Shown here one piece after another: positions 16,276 to 25,188 of a stretch of 64,000 nt of DNA. The stretch's first letter is position 1, and the number at the start of each line of letters is the position of its first letter. The stretch is from Streptomyces sp. ISL-1 (GTDB lineage: Bacteria; Actinomycetota; Actinomycetes; Streptomycetales; Streptomycetaceae). The translations under genes and the position numbers were made by a program. Under the pieces are notes generated by a model, which was not told the origin of the DNA, made no database searches, and saw only the letters and a list, made by a program, of their open reading frames with translations. The DNA is taken from assembly GCF_018614585.1 (NCBI RefSeq), contig NZ_JAGGOI010000022.1, positions 1 through 64,000 of the forward strand, given 5' to 3'.

Positions 16276-16662
16276 TTGCTGCCTCCGGTGGGGGAGTTGG
16301 GGGGTGTGGAGGGGTACGGGAACGGTGGCCACCGCTGGGCGTACAAGCTGGTCCAGACCAATGGGGTTGTCAAGGGCTCTGGCGGCGATTCGTATACAGA
16401 AGGCAGGGGCAGGTCCGTGGGTGCACCAGGGGGTGAAGGTCGAGCGCCGAATGCCGCCGAGTTGACTGACAGGGTGCAGGAGTCAATAGATGACCGCTTC
16501 GCCCGACTTTGCCTGTGCGCAGCGTGTGCATGTTGAAGCTCTCGGTTCTGAAAGGTGTTCTCTGCCTCCCTGGTCGTGGATAAAGTGCTGGAGCAGGAGC
16601 ACGGAGCAGTAGGGATCTGCGGGCGTCGGGACTCCGGCGGCCGGAGCGAACGGGGAACCAGC
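16276..16662. promoter_or_regulatory. Divergent region, chitinase and zinc-ribbon gene
   Basis: This gap of about 390 bp holds the chitinase promoter, with TTGACA at 16373-16368 (minus strand), and the DasR-type box. The half nearer the zinc-ribbon gene shows no gene and no motif I can name. Confidence 0.5.
16349..16360 (-). promoter_or_regulatory. DasR-responsive element (dre)-like box
   Basis: TGGTCCAGACCA (TGGTCTGGACCA on the chitinase strand) has perfect TGGTC/GACCA arms and matches the known dre core and the classic chitinase direct-repeat motif of Streptomyces. It sits directly after a TTGACA -35 hexamer, where a bound repressor would block the promoter. Confidence 0.8.
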
Positions 16663-17541
16663 GTGCCGACCGCGATAGCTGTCACCAGCGCAGATCTGGT
16701 GCTGCCGCCGACCGACCAGCAGACGCCGACCGCGGCGCTGCTGCAGTCGCCGGCCGCCCAGCCCCTGGACGCCGCCCTCGCCGACATGACCGTCCTGCTG
16801 GAGCAGCACGGGTATGTGATCGCCCTCTATCCCGCCTCCATCCCCGCGGTCCACGAGCGCCGGCTGCACACGATCCGTTCCGTGCTGGAGAGTGACCGCA
16901 TCGCGCTCCTCAAGCTCGATCTGCCCCCGCTGGGGGTCGCCGTGCTTGTCCGCCAGATGCGTCAGCTGTCGATCTGTGACTTCAGTGCGGGAGTCGTCGC
17001 ATCCGCGGCCCGGCTGCTCTCCCACTATGTCTACGCGGGCGCGCTGCTCAGCTCGGTCACCAAGCTCGACCGGGTTCCCGTGAGTCTGAAGTCCCACGCC
17101 AAGTCCTGGGTGCCCGGTTCGCAGTTCGGGGTGCTGGCCAATCCCCGTCCACAGCTGGTCAAGATCGGCAGCGGCGATCTCGCGGGACCCGAGTTCGGCA
17201 CGCAACTGATCGTGGCGAGGGGGCAGTTGCAGTCGGACTGGGTGACGGGAACCCTCGCGCCCGCGTGGCGGGTTCAGAATGTGCAGGAATCCATACTGCC
17301 CGCCGAATCCCCCCGCTGGTGGGGAACGGCCAGGTTGATCGAATTCGCCGCCTTCCTTCCGGACATCTCTGTTCTTTATCAATTGGTTTCGTCCGTACGG
17401 CGAGAGGTGTGCTCCTGGTGCGGCATTCAACTGATCGGTGATCGCTGCGGGTTCTGCCTGTCCCCCCTCTCGTCCGTCGAGAACCAAACTCGCGCGCTCG
17501 GTGTCCTGAACCAGGGAACACCTACGCATCAAGGGCCGTGA
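16663..17541 (+). CDS. Unknown protein with C-terminal zinc ribbon, next to tad genes
   Basis: A 292-residue soluble protein I do not recognise. The C-terminus has a zinc-ribbon-like CSWCG...RCGFC (Cys-x2-Cys, then Cys-x2-Cys). The rest is mixed alpha/beta without membrane segments; a central piece reads LDLPPLGVAVLVRQMRQL and SDWVTGTLAPAWRVQ. I chose GTG 16663 after GGGGA; longer starts give out-of-character sequence. It lies 117 bp before cpaB on the same strand, which suggests a link with the Tad machine, for example a regulator or assembly factor, but that is context only. Confidence 0.65.
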   Translation: MPTAIAVTSADLVLPPTDQQTPTAALLQSPAAQPLDAALADMTVLLEQHGYVIALYPASIPAVHERRLHTIRSVLESDRIALLKLDLPPLGVAVLVRQMRQLSICDFSAGVVASAARLLSHYVYAGALLSSVTKLDRVPVSLKSHAKSWVPGSQFGVLANPRPQLVKIGSGDLAGPEFGTQLIVARGQLQSDWVTGTLAPAWRVQNVQESILPAESPRWWGTARLIEFAAFLPDISVLYQLVSSVRREVCSWCGIQLIGDRCGFCLSPLSSVENQTRALGVLNQGTPTHQGP

Positions 17542-17658
17542 GCCGCCGGCCGGGCGGTCCGCACGGTGCGCGGCGGCCGGTCAAAAGCGCGAACCAACCC
17601 GCTCCGTTCTACATGCCCGCCCCGTCAGTCCACGTCTTCGAACGAGGTTGTCCCGCCA

Positions 17659-18372
17659 ATGAATTCACGGCAGCGCCGCGGCGTCATACTTCTGCTTCTT
17701 TCGGTCCTGTGCGCCTTCGGCGCGTTCGCCGGCGTGCTTTCGGTGATCAGCGACGTGAATTCAAAGGTCGGTCCCGAGGTTGGCGCCTACCGGGTCAAGG
17801 CTGACATCGCGCCCTATACGCCCCTGACGCCCGGCCAGTTCGAGAAGGTCACCATGCCCAAACGCTGGCTCTCCCAGAGCGCGGTGACCGATCTCGACGT
17901 GATCAACGGAAAGATCGCCGTCACCCAGCTCCGCAGAGGATCCCTGCTCCAGGACGACATGATCGTGAAGCGTCCGAGCCTGGAGAGCGGCCAGCAGGAG
18001 ATCGCGATCATGATCGACGCGGCGACCGGTGTGGCGGGAAAGATCAGGCCCGGCAAGCTGGTCAATATCTTCGCCACCTTCGCCGCGCGCAACGACTCCG
18101 AGGTGGACCAGTCCCGGATCATCGTCGCCAATGCCAAGGTCCTGGACGTCGGCGAGCTCACCGCCCTCGACCCGAAGAAGAGCGACCGCGACAGCGGCCC
18201 CACCGAGGCCGTGCCGATCACCTTCGCCCTCAACACCACGGACGCCCAGCGCGTCGCCTACGCCGAGTCCTTCGCCGAGCACGTACGCCTCGCCCTGCTT
18301 CCCGACGGCAGCCCCACCACGCTGCGCCCGGGCGACGGCAGCTACGACCTCTCCGAAGACAGGAACAAGTGA
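17659..18372 (+). CDS. cpaB: CpaB/RcpC-like SAF-domain Flp pilus assembly protein
   Basis: A 237-residue protein with one N-terminal membrane anchor (about 8-30, VILLLLSVLCAFGAFAGVLSV) and an extracytoplasmic part with a SAF domain (about 40-105, YRVKADIAPYTPLTPGQFEKV, then RRGSLLQDDMI) and an RcpC-like domain (about 110-225). CpaB/RcpC proteins sit in the envelope and help pilus assembly. I chose ATG 17659, right before the basic MNSRQRRG anchor. The next gene, tadZ, starts 7 nt after its stop. Confidence 0.85.
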   Translation: MNSRQRRGVILLLLSVLCAFGAFAGVLSVISDVNSKVGPEVGAYRVKADIAPYTPLTPGQFEKVTMPKRWLSQSAVTDLDVINGKIAVTQLRRGSLLQDDMIVKRPSLESGQQEIAIMIDAATGVAGKIRPGKLVNIFATFAARNDSEVDQSRIIVANAKVLDVGELTALDPKKSDRDSGPTEAVPITFALNTTDAQRVAYAESFAEHVRLALLPDGSPTTLRPGDGSYDLSEDRNK

Positions 18373-18379
18373 GGGCCGG

Positions 18380-19630
18380 ATGACGACACGAATCCTCCCG
18401 GCCGTCGGTGACGCCGACGCCTCCCGGTCCATCACCACCCTCCTCAGCCAGCTCCCGGACGCCGAACCGGCCTCGCCGGTCGCCGACTCGACCTCACTGC
18501 TCGACCTATTGGCCCGGCTGGCGGGCGAATCGCTCGACGAACTGCCCGAGGTCGTCCTGGTCCACGAGCGGATCGGGCCGGTCCCCGCCCTCGAGCTGAT
18601 CAGGGAGGTGGCGCTGCGCTTTCCGGCCGTCGGGGTCATCCTGGTGACCTCCGACGCAAGCCCCGGCCTCTACTCGGCGGCAATGGATTCCGGCGCCCGC
18701 GGCCTGGTGGGACTGCCGCTGTCGTACGAGGAGTTGGCGCAGCGCGTCCAGGCGGCGGCCGGCTGGTCCGTCGGCGTACGCCGTCACCTGGGCCAGGGAG
18801 CCGATGTCTTCACGGGCCCCGGCGGCACCGTCGTCACCGTCAGCGGCGCGAAGGGCGGAGTCGGCACCACGGTGACCGCGATCCAGCTCGCGCTCGCGGC
18901 CCGGGCATCCGGCCACACCGTCGCGCTCGTAGACCTGGATCTGCAGGGCGGCGATGTGGCCTCGTACCTGGATGTGCAGTTCCGCCGGTCCATCGTGGAC
19001 CTGACCGCGATCCAGGACATCTCCCCCCGGGTGCTGCAGGACGCGCTGTTCAGCCATGACTCCGGCCTCGGGCTGCTGCTCGCGCCGGGCGAGGGCGAAC
19101 GGGCCGAGGAGGTCAACGACCGGCTGGTCCGCCAGATCGTCAGCGCGCTGCGCCACCGCTACGAGATCGTCGTCATCGACTGCGGCACGCATATGAACAC
19201 CGCCAACGCCGCCGCCATCGAGATGGCGGACACCGCACTGCTGCTGACCACTCCGGACGTGGTGACCGTCCGGGCCACCAAGCGCATGGTCCGGCTCTGG
19301 GACCGGCTCCAGATCCGCAAGGCGGAGGAGACGGTCACCGTCGTCAACCGCCATACACGCAATACGGAGATCCAGCCCGCGCTGGTCGAGAAGATCACTT
19401 CCACCCGGGTGGCCAGGATTTCGGTCCCCGCAAACTTCAAGGAACTTCAAGCGGTCGTCGATGCGGGCCGAATGCAGGATTTGGAGTCCAAGTCCACGGT
19501 GAAACAAGCACTGTGGGGACTGGCGGGGGAGTTGGGGCTCGTGAAGAACGCCACCGCCGAGAAACAGAGCAGGTTCCGCCAGGATCGCGGCTCGCTCGGC
19601 AGCGGCCGCCGCCAGGGGCGTACGAAGTGA
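18380..19630 (+). CDS. tadZ: TadZ/CpaE-like MinD-family ATPase
   Basis: A 416-residue localisation ATPase. Residues about 1-135 form a receiver-like domain (VLVHERIGPVPALELIREV, VILVTSD). From about 150 comes the MinD/ParA-type ATPase with deviant Walker A SGAKGGVGTT, then VALVDLDLQGGD, and IVVIDCGTHM as Walker B. TadZ proteins place the pilus machine in the cell. It starts at ATG 18380, 7 nt after cpaB, behind GAGGG. The short interval to the next gene contains two near copies of GTGATCAGG. Confidence 0.88.
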   Translation: MTTRILPAVGDADASRSITTLLSQLPDAEPASPVADSTSLLDLLARLAGESLDELPEVVLVHERIGPVPALELIREVALRFPAVGVILVTSDASPGLYSAAMDSGARGLVGLPLSYEELAQRVQAAAGWSVGVRRHLGQGADVFTGPGGTVVTVSGAKGGVGTTVTAIQLALAARASGHTVALVDLDLQGGDVASYLDVQFRRSIVDLTAIQDISPRVLQDALFSHDSGLGLLLAPGEGERAEEVNDRLVRQIVSALRHRYEIVVIDCGTHMNTANAAAIEMADTALLLTTPDVVTVRATKRMVRLWDRLQIRKAEETVTVVNRHTRNTEIQPALVEKITSTRVARISVPANFKELQAVVDAGRMQDLESKSTVKQALWGLAGELGLVKNATAEKQSRFRQDRGSLGSGRRQGRTK

Positions 19631-19698
19631 CCAGAGCCTGCGGAGTGATCAGGGCGTGCGAAGTGATCAGGCACACGGGTGAGGGGGAACGTTGAGCC

Positions 19699-20100
19699 AT
19701 GACGGGTCCAGGAGTACGCGCGCTTTACCGAGACCCGCGCCTGCGCGGTGACAGGGGCCAGTCCGTCATCGAATTCACGGGCATGGTCCCGATCATTCTG
19801 GTGACGATGGTCCTGCTGTGGCAGGCCGCGCTGGTCGGCTACACCTTCGTACTCGCGGGGAACGCGGCGGACAAGGCCGTGAGCGCGGGAACGGCGACCG
19901 AGGGGGATCGCGACGCGGCGTGCAAACGAGCCGGGCAGGAAGACCTGCCCGGCAGCTGGTCGTACGAGATCTCCTGCGGGCAGGACGGTGATCTGGTCAA
20001 GGCGAAGGCCGACCTCGAAGTGCCGCTGCTCTTCCCGGGGGCCTTCAACCTCCCCATCACCGTTCCGGGCCGCGCCGCCGCCGCGACGGAGAGGAACTGA
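19699..20100 (+). CDS. TadE-family pseudopilin
   Basis: A 133-residue TadE-like protein. The processing site is GQSVIEFTG: glycine, then Glu at +5 and Phe at +6, followed by a hydrophobic helix (MVPIILVTMVLLWQAALVGYTF). The prepilin peptidase should cut after the glycine. The C-terminal part is soluble with two cysteines (ACKRAG, ISCGQ). It is 4 nt from the next, similar gene. TadE/F pseudopilins are minor pilus or assembly components. Confidence 0.88.
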   Translation: MTGPGVRALYRDPRLRGDRGQSVIEFTGMVPIILVTMVLLWQAALVGYTFVLAGNAADKAVSAGTATEGDRDAACKRAGQEDLPGSWSYEISCGQDGDLVKAKADLEVPLLFPGAFNLPITVPGRAAAATERN

Positions 20101-20103
20101 GCC

Positions 20104-20457
20104 ATGCGCAAGCAGGCAATCCGGCGGGACAGGGGCCAGGCGGTCATCGAGTACGGCGGCTGGCTCGTTCTGCTGCTCCTGGTGGCGCTGATCGCGGTCC
20201 AGGTCGGGCTGGCCGTGTACGCCGCGCAGCAGGCGGGCACGGCGGCCCGCGCCGCTGCCCGGGTGGCCTCGCAGGACCAGGCCCGTATCGGCTATGAGGA
20301 GGCGGGCCGGGCATCGATGAGTTCCTGGCTCGACGCGGGCTTCGACAAGACCGAGCAGGGCGACGAGATCAAGGTGACCGCCACCGTCGGAATTCCCTTT
20401 CTCGTACCGGGCTTCGACTTCACCACCACCAAGAGCGCCACCATGCCCCGCGACTGA
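20104..20457 (+). CDS. Second TadE/TadF-like pseudopilin
   Basis: A 117-residue protein with the same design as its neighbour: basic N-terminus, GQAVIEYGG processing motif (Glu +5, Tyr +6), a membrane helix (WLVLLLLVALIAVQVGLAVYA) and a soluble tail ending in FDFTTTKSATMPRD. Start ATG 20104 lies 4 nt after the previous stop, so the pair is translationally linked. It is probably the partner pseudopilin of the Tad system. Confidence 0.86.
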   Translation: MRKQAIRRDRGQAVIEYGGWLVLLLLVALIAVQVGLAVYAAQQAGTAARAAARVASQDQARIGYEEAGRASMSSWLDAGFDKTEQGDEIKVTATVGIPFLVPGFDFTTTKSATMPRD

Positions 20458-20496
20458 CCGGCAGCACCAGGCAAACCGTACGAGGGAGTTGAACCC

Positions 20497-21837
20497 ATGA
20501 GCCTGCGGGCGCGCATCAACAACCCCGAGCCGACGACCGGGCACACCGAGGAGAGTCGGCTTGTCGGGGTTTACCGCGCCAAGCTGCTCGAGGAGATCGA
20601 CCTCGCCGAGATGTCGGCGCTCGCCGCGGCCGAACGACGGGCCCGCCTCGAGCGGGTGCTCGGTCACATCATCAGCCGCGAGGGCCCGGTGCTGTCCACC
20701 GTCGAGCGCTCCCAGCTCATCCGCAGGGTCGTCGACGAGGCGCTCGGCCTCGGCATCCTCGAACCGCTGCTCGAAGACGCCTCCATCAGCGAAATCATGG
20801 TGAACGGCCCCGACCAGGTCTTCGTCGAGCGCAGTGGACGGCTGGAACTGCTCCCGATGCGCTTCTCCTCCAATGAGCAGCTGATGCAGACCATCGAGCG
20901 CATCGTCTCCACCGTCAACCGGCGGGTGGACGAGGCGAATCCGATGGTCGACGCCCGCCTGCCCAGCGGTGAGCGCGTCAACGTCATCATTCCGCCGCTC
21001 TCGCTGACCGGGCCGATCCTCACCATCCGGCGCTTCCCCAGAGCCTTCACCCTCCAGGAGATGATCGGCCTGGGCTCGCTCGACGAGCAGATCCTGATGC
21101 TGCTGGCCGGCCTGGTCCGCGCGAAGTTCAATGTGATCGTCTCCGGCGCCACCGGCACGGGGAAGACCACCCTGCTCAACGCGCTGTCAGGGCTGATCCC
21201 GGGCGGAGAACGCATCGTCACCATCGAGGACTCGGCCGAGCTCCAGCTCCAGCAGTCGCATGTGATCACCCTGGAGAGCCGGCCGTCCAACGTCGAGGGC
21301 AAGGGCCAGGTGACCATTCGTGACCTGGTGCGCAACTCCCTGCGTATGCGCCCCGACCGCATCATCGTCGGTGAGGTCCGCGGCGGCGAGACGCTCGACA
21401 TGCTCCAGGCGATGTCGACCGGTCACGACGGCTCGCTCGCCACCGTCCACGCCAACAGCGCCGAGGACGCCTTGATGCGTCTGCAGACCCTCAGCTCCAT
21501 GTCCGAGGTCGAGATCCCCTTCGTGGCGATCCACGACCAGATCAACAGCGCGGTCGACGTCATCGTGCAGCTCACCCGGCACGCGGACGGAGCCCGCAAG
21601 ATCACCGAAATCGCCATCGTCGACTCCTACGGCCGCGAGGACTACCGGATCGTCACGGTCTGCCGTTTCGACGCCCGGCCCATGACCGCGGACGGCCACA
21701 TCCACGGGAAGTTCGTGTACTTCCCGCTGCCCCGCCGGATCGCCGACCGCCTCTACATGGCGGGCGAGTCGATTCCCCCGGCCTTCGGCGTAGCGCACAC
21801 CAAGGAGCAGCTTGCCTCGCGCACAACGACGGCCTGA
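20497..21837 (+). CDS. tadA: TadA/CpaF secretion ATPase
   Basis: A 446-residue ATPase of the type II/IV secretion superfamily that powers Flp pilus assembly from the cytoplasm. The N-terminal domain (about 15-190) includes SISEIMVNGPDQVFVERSG. Walker A is GATGTGKTTLL (about 217-227), followed by the Asp box IVTIEDSAELQL, Walker B-region RPDRIIVGEVRGGE and the His box GHDGSLATVHANS. Length is typical. It precedes tadB with 59 nt between. Confidence 0.95.
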   Translation: MSLRARINNPEPTTGHTEESRLVGVYRAKLLEEIDLAEMSALAAAERRARLERVLGHIISREGPVLSTVERSQLIRRVVDEALGLGILEPLLEDASISEIMVNGPDQVFVERSGRLELLPMRFSSNEQLMQTIERIVSTVNRRVDEANPMVDARLPSGERVNVIIPPLSLTGPILTIRRFPRAFTLQEMIGLGSLDEQILMLLAGLVRAKFNVIVSGATGTGKTTLLNALSGLIPGGERIVTIEDSAELQLQQSHVITLESRPSNVEGKGQVTIRDLVRNSLRMRPDRIIVGEVRGGETLDMLQAMSTGHDGSLATVHANSAEDALMRLQTLSSMSEVEIPFVAIHDQINSAVDVIVQLTRHADGARKITEIAIVDSYGREDYRIVTVCRFDARPMTADGHIHGKFVYFPLPRRIADRLYMAGESIPPAFGVAHTKEQLASRTTTA

Positions 21838-21896
21838 CCGGCTCGCCGTCCCCACCCGCCCCAGTCCGCACGCTCACCGAGAAGGCCCCGCCCGAC

Positions 21897-22838
21897 ATGG
21901 ATAACCTCCCGCTCCTGACGATGGGTGTCACCCTGCTCGGCTGTCTGTTCGCCGTCGTCGGGGTGCATGTCTACTCCTCGGGCCAGGCCCAGCGGCAGGC
22001 CCTGCTGGAGCGGATGACGCAGACAGGACAGCTCGCCATCGAGGGCGGACGGCGTCGTCGTTTCAGCGCCGTGGACCGATGGCTGCGCAGAACGCGCCTG
22101 GGGAAGCGGATCGAGCGGCAGATCTCGGCGACCGGTCTCGATCTGACTGCGGGCGAGTACTTCGTCTACGTGGTCGGCGCGCTGCTCGCTCTGTACTTCA
22201 TCGCCGGATCGGTCTTCGCGCCGTTCTTCGGGATCATCGCGGCCGTCATCGGCGTCTGGGGAGCCAACGGTTTCCTCAACTGGCAGCGCCAAAAGCGCAC
22301 CGAGGCGTTCATCAACCAACTGCCCGAACTCACCCGCGTACTCGCCAACGCGACACAGGCCGGTCTCGCGCTGCGGACAGCCATCAGCATGGCCGTGGAC
22401 GAGTTGGACGATCCGGCCAGGGAGGAGCTGCGGCGGGTCGCCGACCAGCTGACCCTCGGCCGCTCACTGGACGACGCGCTGAACGATCTCGTCGAGCGGC
22501 TGCCCTCCCGTGAGCTGACCGTCCTCGTATCCACCCTCATCCTCTCCAACCGGGCGGGGGGCACCATCGTCTCCTCGCTGCGCAACCTCACCCAGACCCT
22601 GGAGGAGCGCAAGGAGACCCGCCGCGAGGTCACGACCCTGCTCTCCCAGGTCAAGGTGACCGCGGTGGCCGTTCCCGTTCTCGGCGTGGGCTTCTTGCTG
22701 CTCATCGACGGAATGCGCTCCGGCGCCCTCGAGGACATGACGAACGCCCTCGCCGGCAGGCTCGCCGTGATCGTCTCGGCGGCTCTCTACGCGCTCGGCT
22801 TCTTCCTCATCAACCGACTCACTCGCGTCCGTATCTGA
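21897..22838 (+). CDS. tadB: TadB, type II secretion F-like membrane platform protein
   Basis: A 313-residue inner-membrane protein: one N-terminal helix, a basic cytoplasmic segment (about 40-80), a helix pair near 85-125, the cytoplasmic GspF domain (about 135-265, LPELTRVLANATQAGLALRTAI and LTVLVSTLILSNRAGGTIVSSL), and C-terminal helices. With TadC it forms the membrane platform of the pilus. It starts at ATG 21897 and lies 26 nt before tadC. Confidence 0.92.
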   Translation: MDNLPLLTMGVTLLGCLFAVVGVHVYSSGQAQRQALLERMTQTGQLAIEGGRRRRFSAVDRWLRRTRLGKRIERQISATGLDLTAGEYFVYVVGALLALYFIAGSVFAPFFGIIAAVIGVWGANGFLNWQRQKRTEAFINQLPELTRVLANATQAGLALRTAISMAVDELDDPAREELRRVADQLTLGRSLDDALNDLVERLPSRELTVLVSTLILSNRAGGTIVSSLRNLTQTLEERKETRREVTTLLSQVKVTAVAVPVLGVGFLLLIDGMRSGALEDMTNALAGRLAVIVSAALYALGFFLINRLTRVRI

Positions 22839-22864
22839 CCCACACCGAAGGGAGGGAGCACACC

Positions 22865-23752
22865 ATGGGACTGCTGCTCGCGGCCGTCATCGGACTCGGC
22901 GTCTACGGAGCCTTCCAGGGCGTACGCATGTACCGCGCCGACGCCAAGCTTCCCGGCGACCTCGCCGTCGCCCTGGAGGTCGGCGCCGGCCGCACCACCG
23001 CGACGGGCTCCGCCATCGACCGCATCGGCATGCGCTACGCGCCGTATGTACTGCGGATGATGGGCCCCAAGCGAGTCGACGCCGTCCGCCGGAAGCTGGA
23101 CATGGCGGGCAACCCCGGTGGTCTGACCCTCGACCGCTACGCCGCCCGCCGCGCCGTGTACGGGGGCCTGGGTCTCCTGGTGGCCCTGGGCATGCTGATG
23201 AACGGCCACATTGTGTTCGCCGTGCTCTTCCTCCTCTACGGACTCTTCTGGACCGATGTCCTCATCCGCGCTGCCATCAGCAGGCGCAGGGACGACATCG
23301 AGCGGACCCTTCCCGATTTCCTCGACGTCCTGGCCGTCGTCGTCTCCGCCGGACTCGGCTTCCGCCAGGCGCTGGAGCGCGTCGCCGAGAAGTACGAAGG
23401 TCCCTGGGCCGACGAACTGCGCATCACCCTGCGCCAGATGGACATGGGCGTGGGCAGGCGCGACGCCTTCGAGCAGCTGCGCAAGCGCAATGAATCCGAC
23501 CAGGTGTCGATGTTCGTCTCCGCGCTCCAGCAGGGTGAGGAACTCGGCGCCCCCATCGTCGACACCCTCATCCAGATCGCCAACGACATGCGCAGGACCG
23601 ACGCCCAGAACGCCCGCCGCAAGGCCGCCAAGGCCGTCCCCAAGGCCACGCTCATCGTCACCAGCTTCATGCTCCCCGGGACGATGATCCTTATCGTGGT
23701 CGGCTTCTACTACGCCTCCAATGTCAACTTCAACGACATCTTCGGAGGCTGA
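22865..23752 (+). CDS. tadC: TadC, type II secretion F-like membrane platform protein
   Basis: A 295-residue membrane protein with the same architecture as TadB: helix at 1-20, helices near 95-130, the GspF domain (about 140-260; LPDFLDVLAVVVSAGLGFRQAL and VSMFVSALQQGEELGAPI) and a C-terminal helix (TLIVTSFMLPGTMILIVVGF). It starts at ATG 22865 behind GGGAGG. The histidine kinase begins 3 nt after its stop, so pilus and signalling genes are co-transcribed. Confidence 0.92.
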   Translation: MGLLLAAVIGLGVYGAFQGVRMYRADAKLPGDLAVALEVGAGRTTATGSAIDRIGMRYAPYVLRMMGPKRVDAVRRKLDMAGNPGGLTLDRYAARRAVYGGLGLLVALGMLMNGHIVFAVLFLLYGLFWTDVLIRAAISRRRDDIERTLPDFLDVLAVVVSAGLGFRQALERVAEKYEGPWADELRITLRQMDMGVGRRDAFEQLRKRNESDQVSMFVSALQQGEELGAPIVDTLIQIANDMRRTDAQNARRKAAKAVPKATLIVTSFMLPGTMILIVVGFYYASNVNFNDIFGG

Positions 23753-23755
23753 GTC

Positions 23756-25126
23756 ATGGTCTTACGGGCGGCCAGGGCGGCACTCACCAGGACCGCGCTG
23801 AGCAGGGCCGCACTGACCGGCGGCTCCGAGGAGGGCGCCCCCGAGAGCGCCCCGGGGCTTGTGCCGTCACTGCCGATCCAGGTCAACGCCCTCCAGGCGC
23901 TGTGCCGGCAACTGTTCGGCTTCCGCCTCGCCATGACCGCGCTCGCCGCGCCGTTCGCGCTCTCGGGCGTCGACCGGGGCCTTGGCGGCTGGCTGGTGGG
24001 CGCGGCGGTCCTGGTCACCGTCATGGTGTCCTATGTGCTGCTGCGCGACTGGGAACGGTTCGGCCCCGTGCTGCTGCGCCATCCCTCGCTGCTGGCGGTC
24101 GACATGCTGTTCGGCGCGCTGCTGCTGTTCTCCGCCTCGCCGGGATCCACGCTCACTTACGTCACCTTCTGCACCCCACTGCTCGCCGGACTTGTATACG
24201 GGTGGCGCGGCGCCGCGATCTTCGCACCGCTCCAGACGCTGCTCCTCGCCGCCTCCTACGCGATCAACGAGAAGATCGAGGCAGACGCCTCGGCGCTGCT
24301 GATGGCGGGCCTGTGTGTGATGGCCGGAGCCGTGGGCAGCGCACTGCGCAGCCTCCTGCTCGGATTCGGCGCCGCATCCCAGGCGCTGACCGAGACCCGC
24401 GCACGCCTCGCCGTCAGCAGCGCGGTGGAGGAGGAACGCGCCCGGCTCGCCCGCGAGATGCACGATTCCGTCGCCAAGACGCTGCACGGCCTGGCGCTCG
24501 CGGCCGACGGCCTGGCCGGCACCGCCGACCGGATGGACCCGCTGACCGTCAAACACCAGGCCGAGCTGGTGGCCCGCTCGGCCCGCCGCGCCGCGACCGA
24601 GTCCCGCGAGCTGCTCTCCGATCTGCGTCGCGAGTCCGGTCTGGACGGCGGAATCGACATCATGGCCGAACTCCACGCCAGGACGGATGACTTCGCTCGC
24701 CGGTACGGCATGCGGGCCACGTTCCGCCGGCTCGGCGACTTTCCCGTGCCGAAGGCGCCGCCCGCCGTCGCCCGCCAGGCCCTGACCATCGCCACCGAGG
24801 CCATGGAGAACGCCCACCGCCACGGTCACCCCAGCTGCCTCGACGTCTCGGCGGGTGTCGTCGGCGACGTACTGAGGATCAGCGTGTACGACGACGGGCG
24901 GGGCCTTCCGCCCGGCACCACCCTCGACGACCTCAGACGGGCAGGCCACTTCGGCCTGGTCGGCATGGTCGAGCGGGCCGCATCCATCGGGGCCCGCATC
25001 CGGATCGGCAAGGGCTGGGCGGCGAAAGGAACCGAAGTCCGCCTGGAACTGCCGGCCGCCGCACTCAGGCTCGTCCCCGGCATCCCCGCTCAACCCACGC
25101 GGCACCGAACCCCACTGCTCCACTGA
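23756..25126 (+). CDS. Membrane sensor histidine kinase with TTA third codon
   Basis: A 456-residue NarL-type sensor kinase. About five or six membrane helices fill residues 45-210. The HisKA_3 domain has the phosphorylated His236 in REMHDSVAKTLHGLAL. The ATPase domain shows the N box ATEAMENAHRHG (about 350) and G boxes DDGRGLPPG and HFGLVGM. ATG 23756 stands 7 nt after GGAGG. Codon 3 is TTA (23762-23764), a codon so rare in Streptomyces that its reading depends on the developmental tRNA bldA. The gene sits between tadC and its likely partner, the response regulator. Confidence 0.93.
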   Translation: MVLRAARAALTRTALSRAALTGGSEEGAPESAPGLVPSLPIQVNALQALCRQLFGFRLAMTALAAPFALSGVDRGLGGWLVGAAVLVTVMVSYVLLRDWERFGPVLLRHPSLLAVDMLFGALLLFSASPGSTLTYVTFCTPLLAGLVYGWRGAAIFAPLQTLLLAASYAINEKIEADASALLMAGLCVMAGAVGSALRSLLLGFGAASQALTETRARLAVSSAVEEERARLAREMHDSVAKTLHGLALAADGLAGTADRMDPLTVKHQAELVARSARRAATESRELLSDLRRESGLDGGIDIMAELHARTDDFARRYGMRATFRRLGDFPVPKAPPAVARQALTIATEAMENAHRHGHPSCLDVSAGVVGDVLRISVYDDGRGLPPGTTLDDLRRAGHFGLVGMVERAASIGARIRIGKGWAAKGTEVRLELPAAALRLVPGIPAQPTRHRTPLLH

Positions 25127-25188
25127 CCGCCTCACCGCTCCAACCCAACCCAACCCGACCGTTCCCCCTTCCGAGAGGAGGCTGCAGC

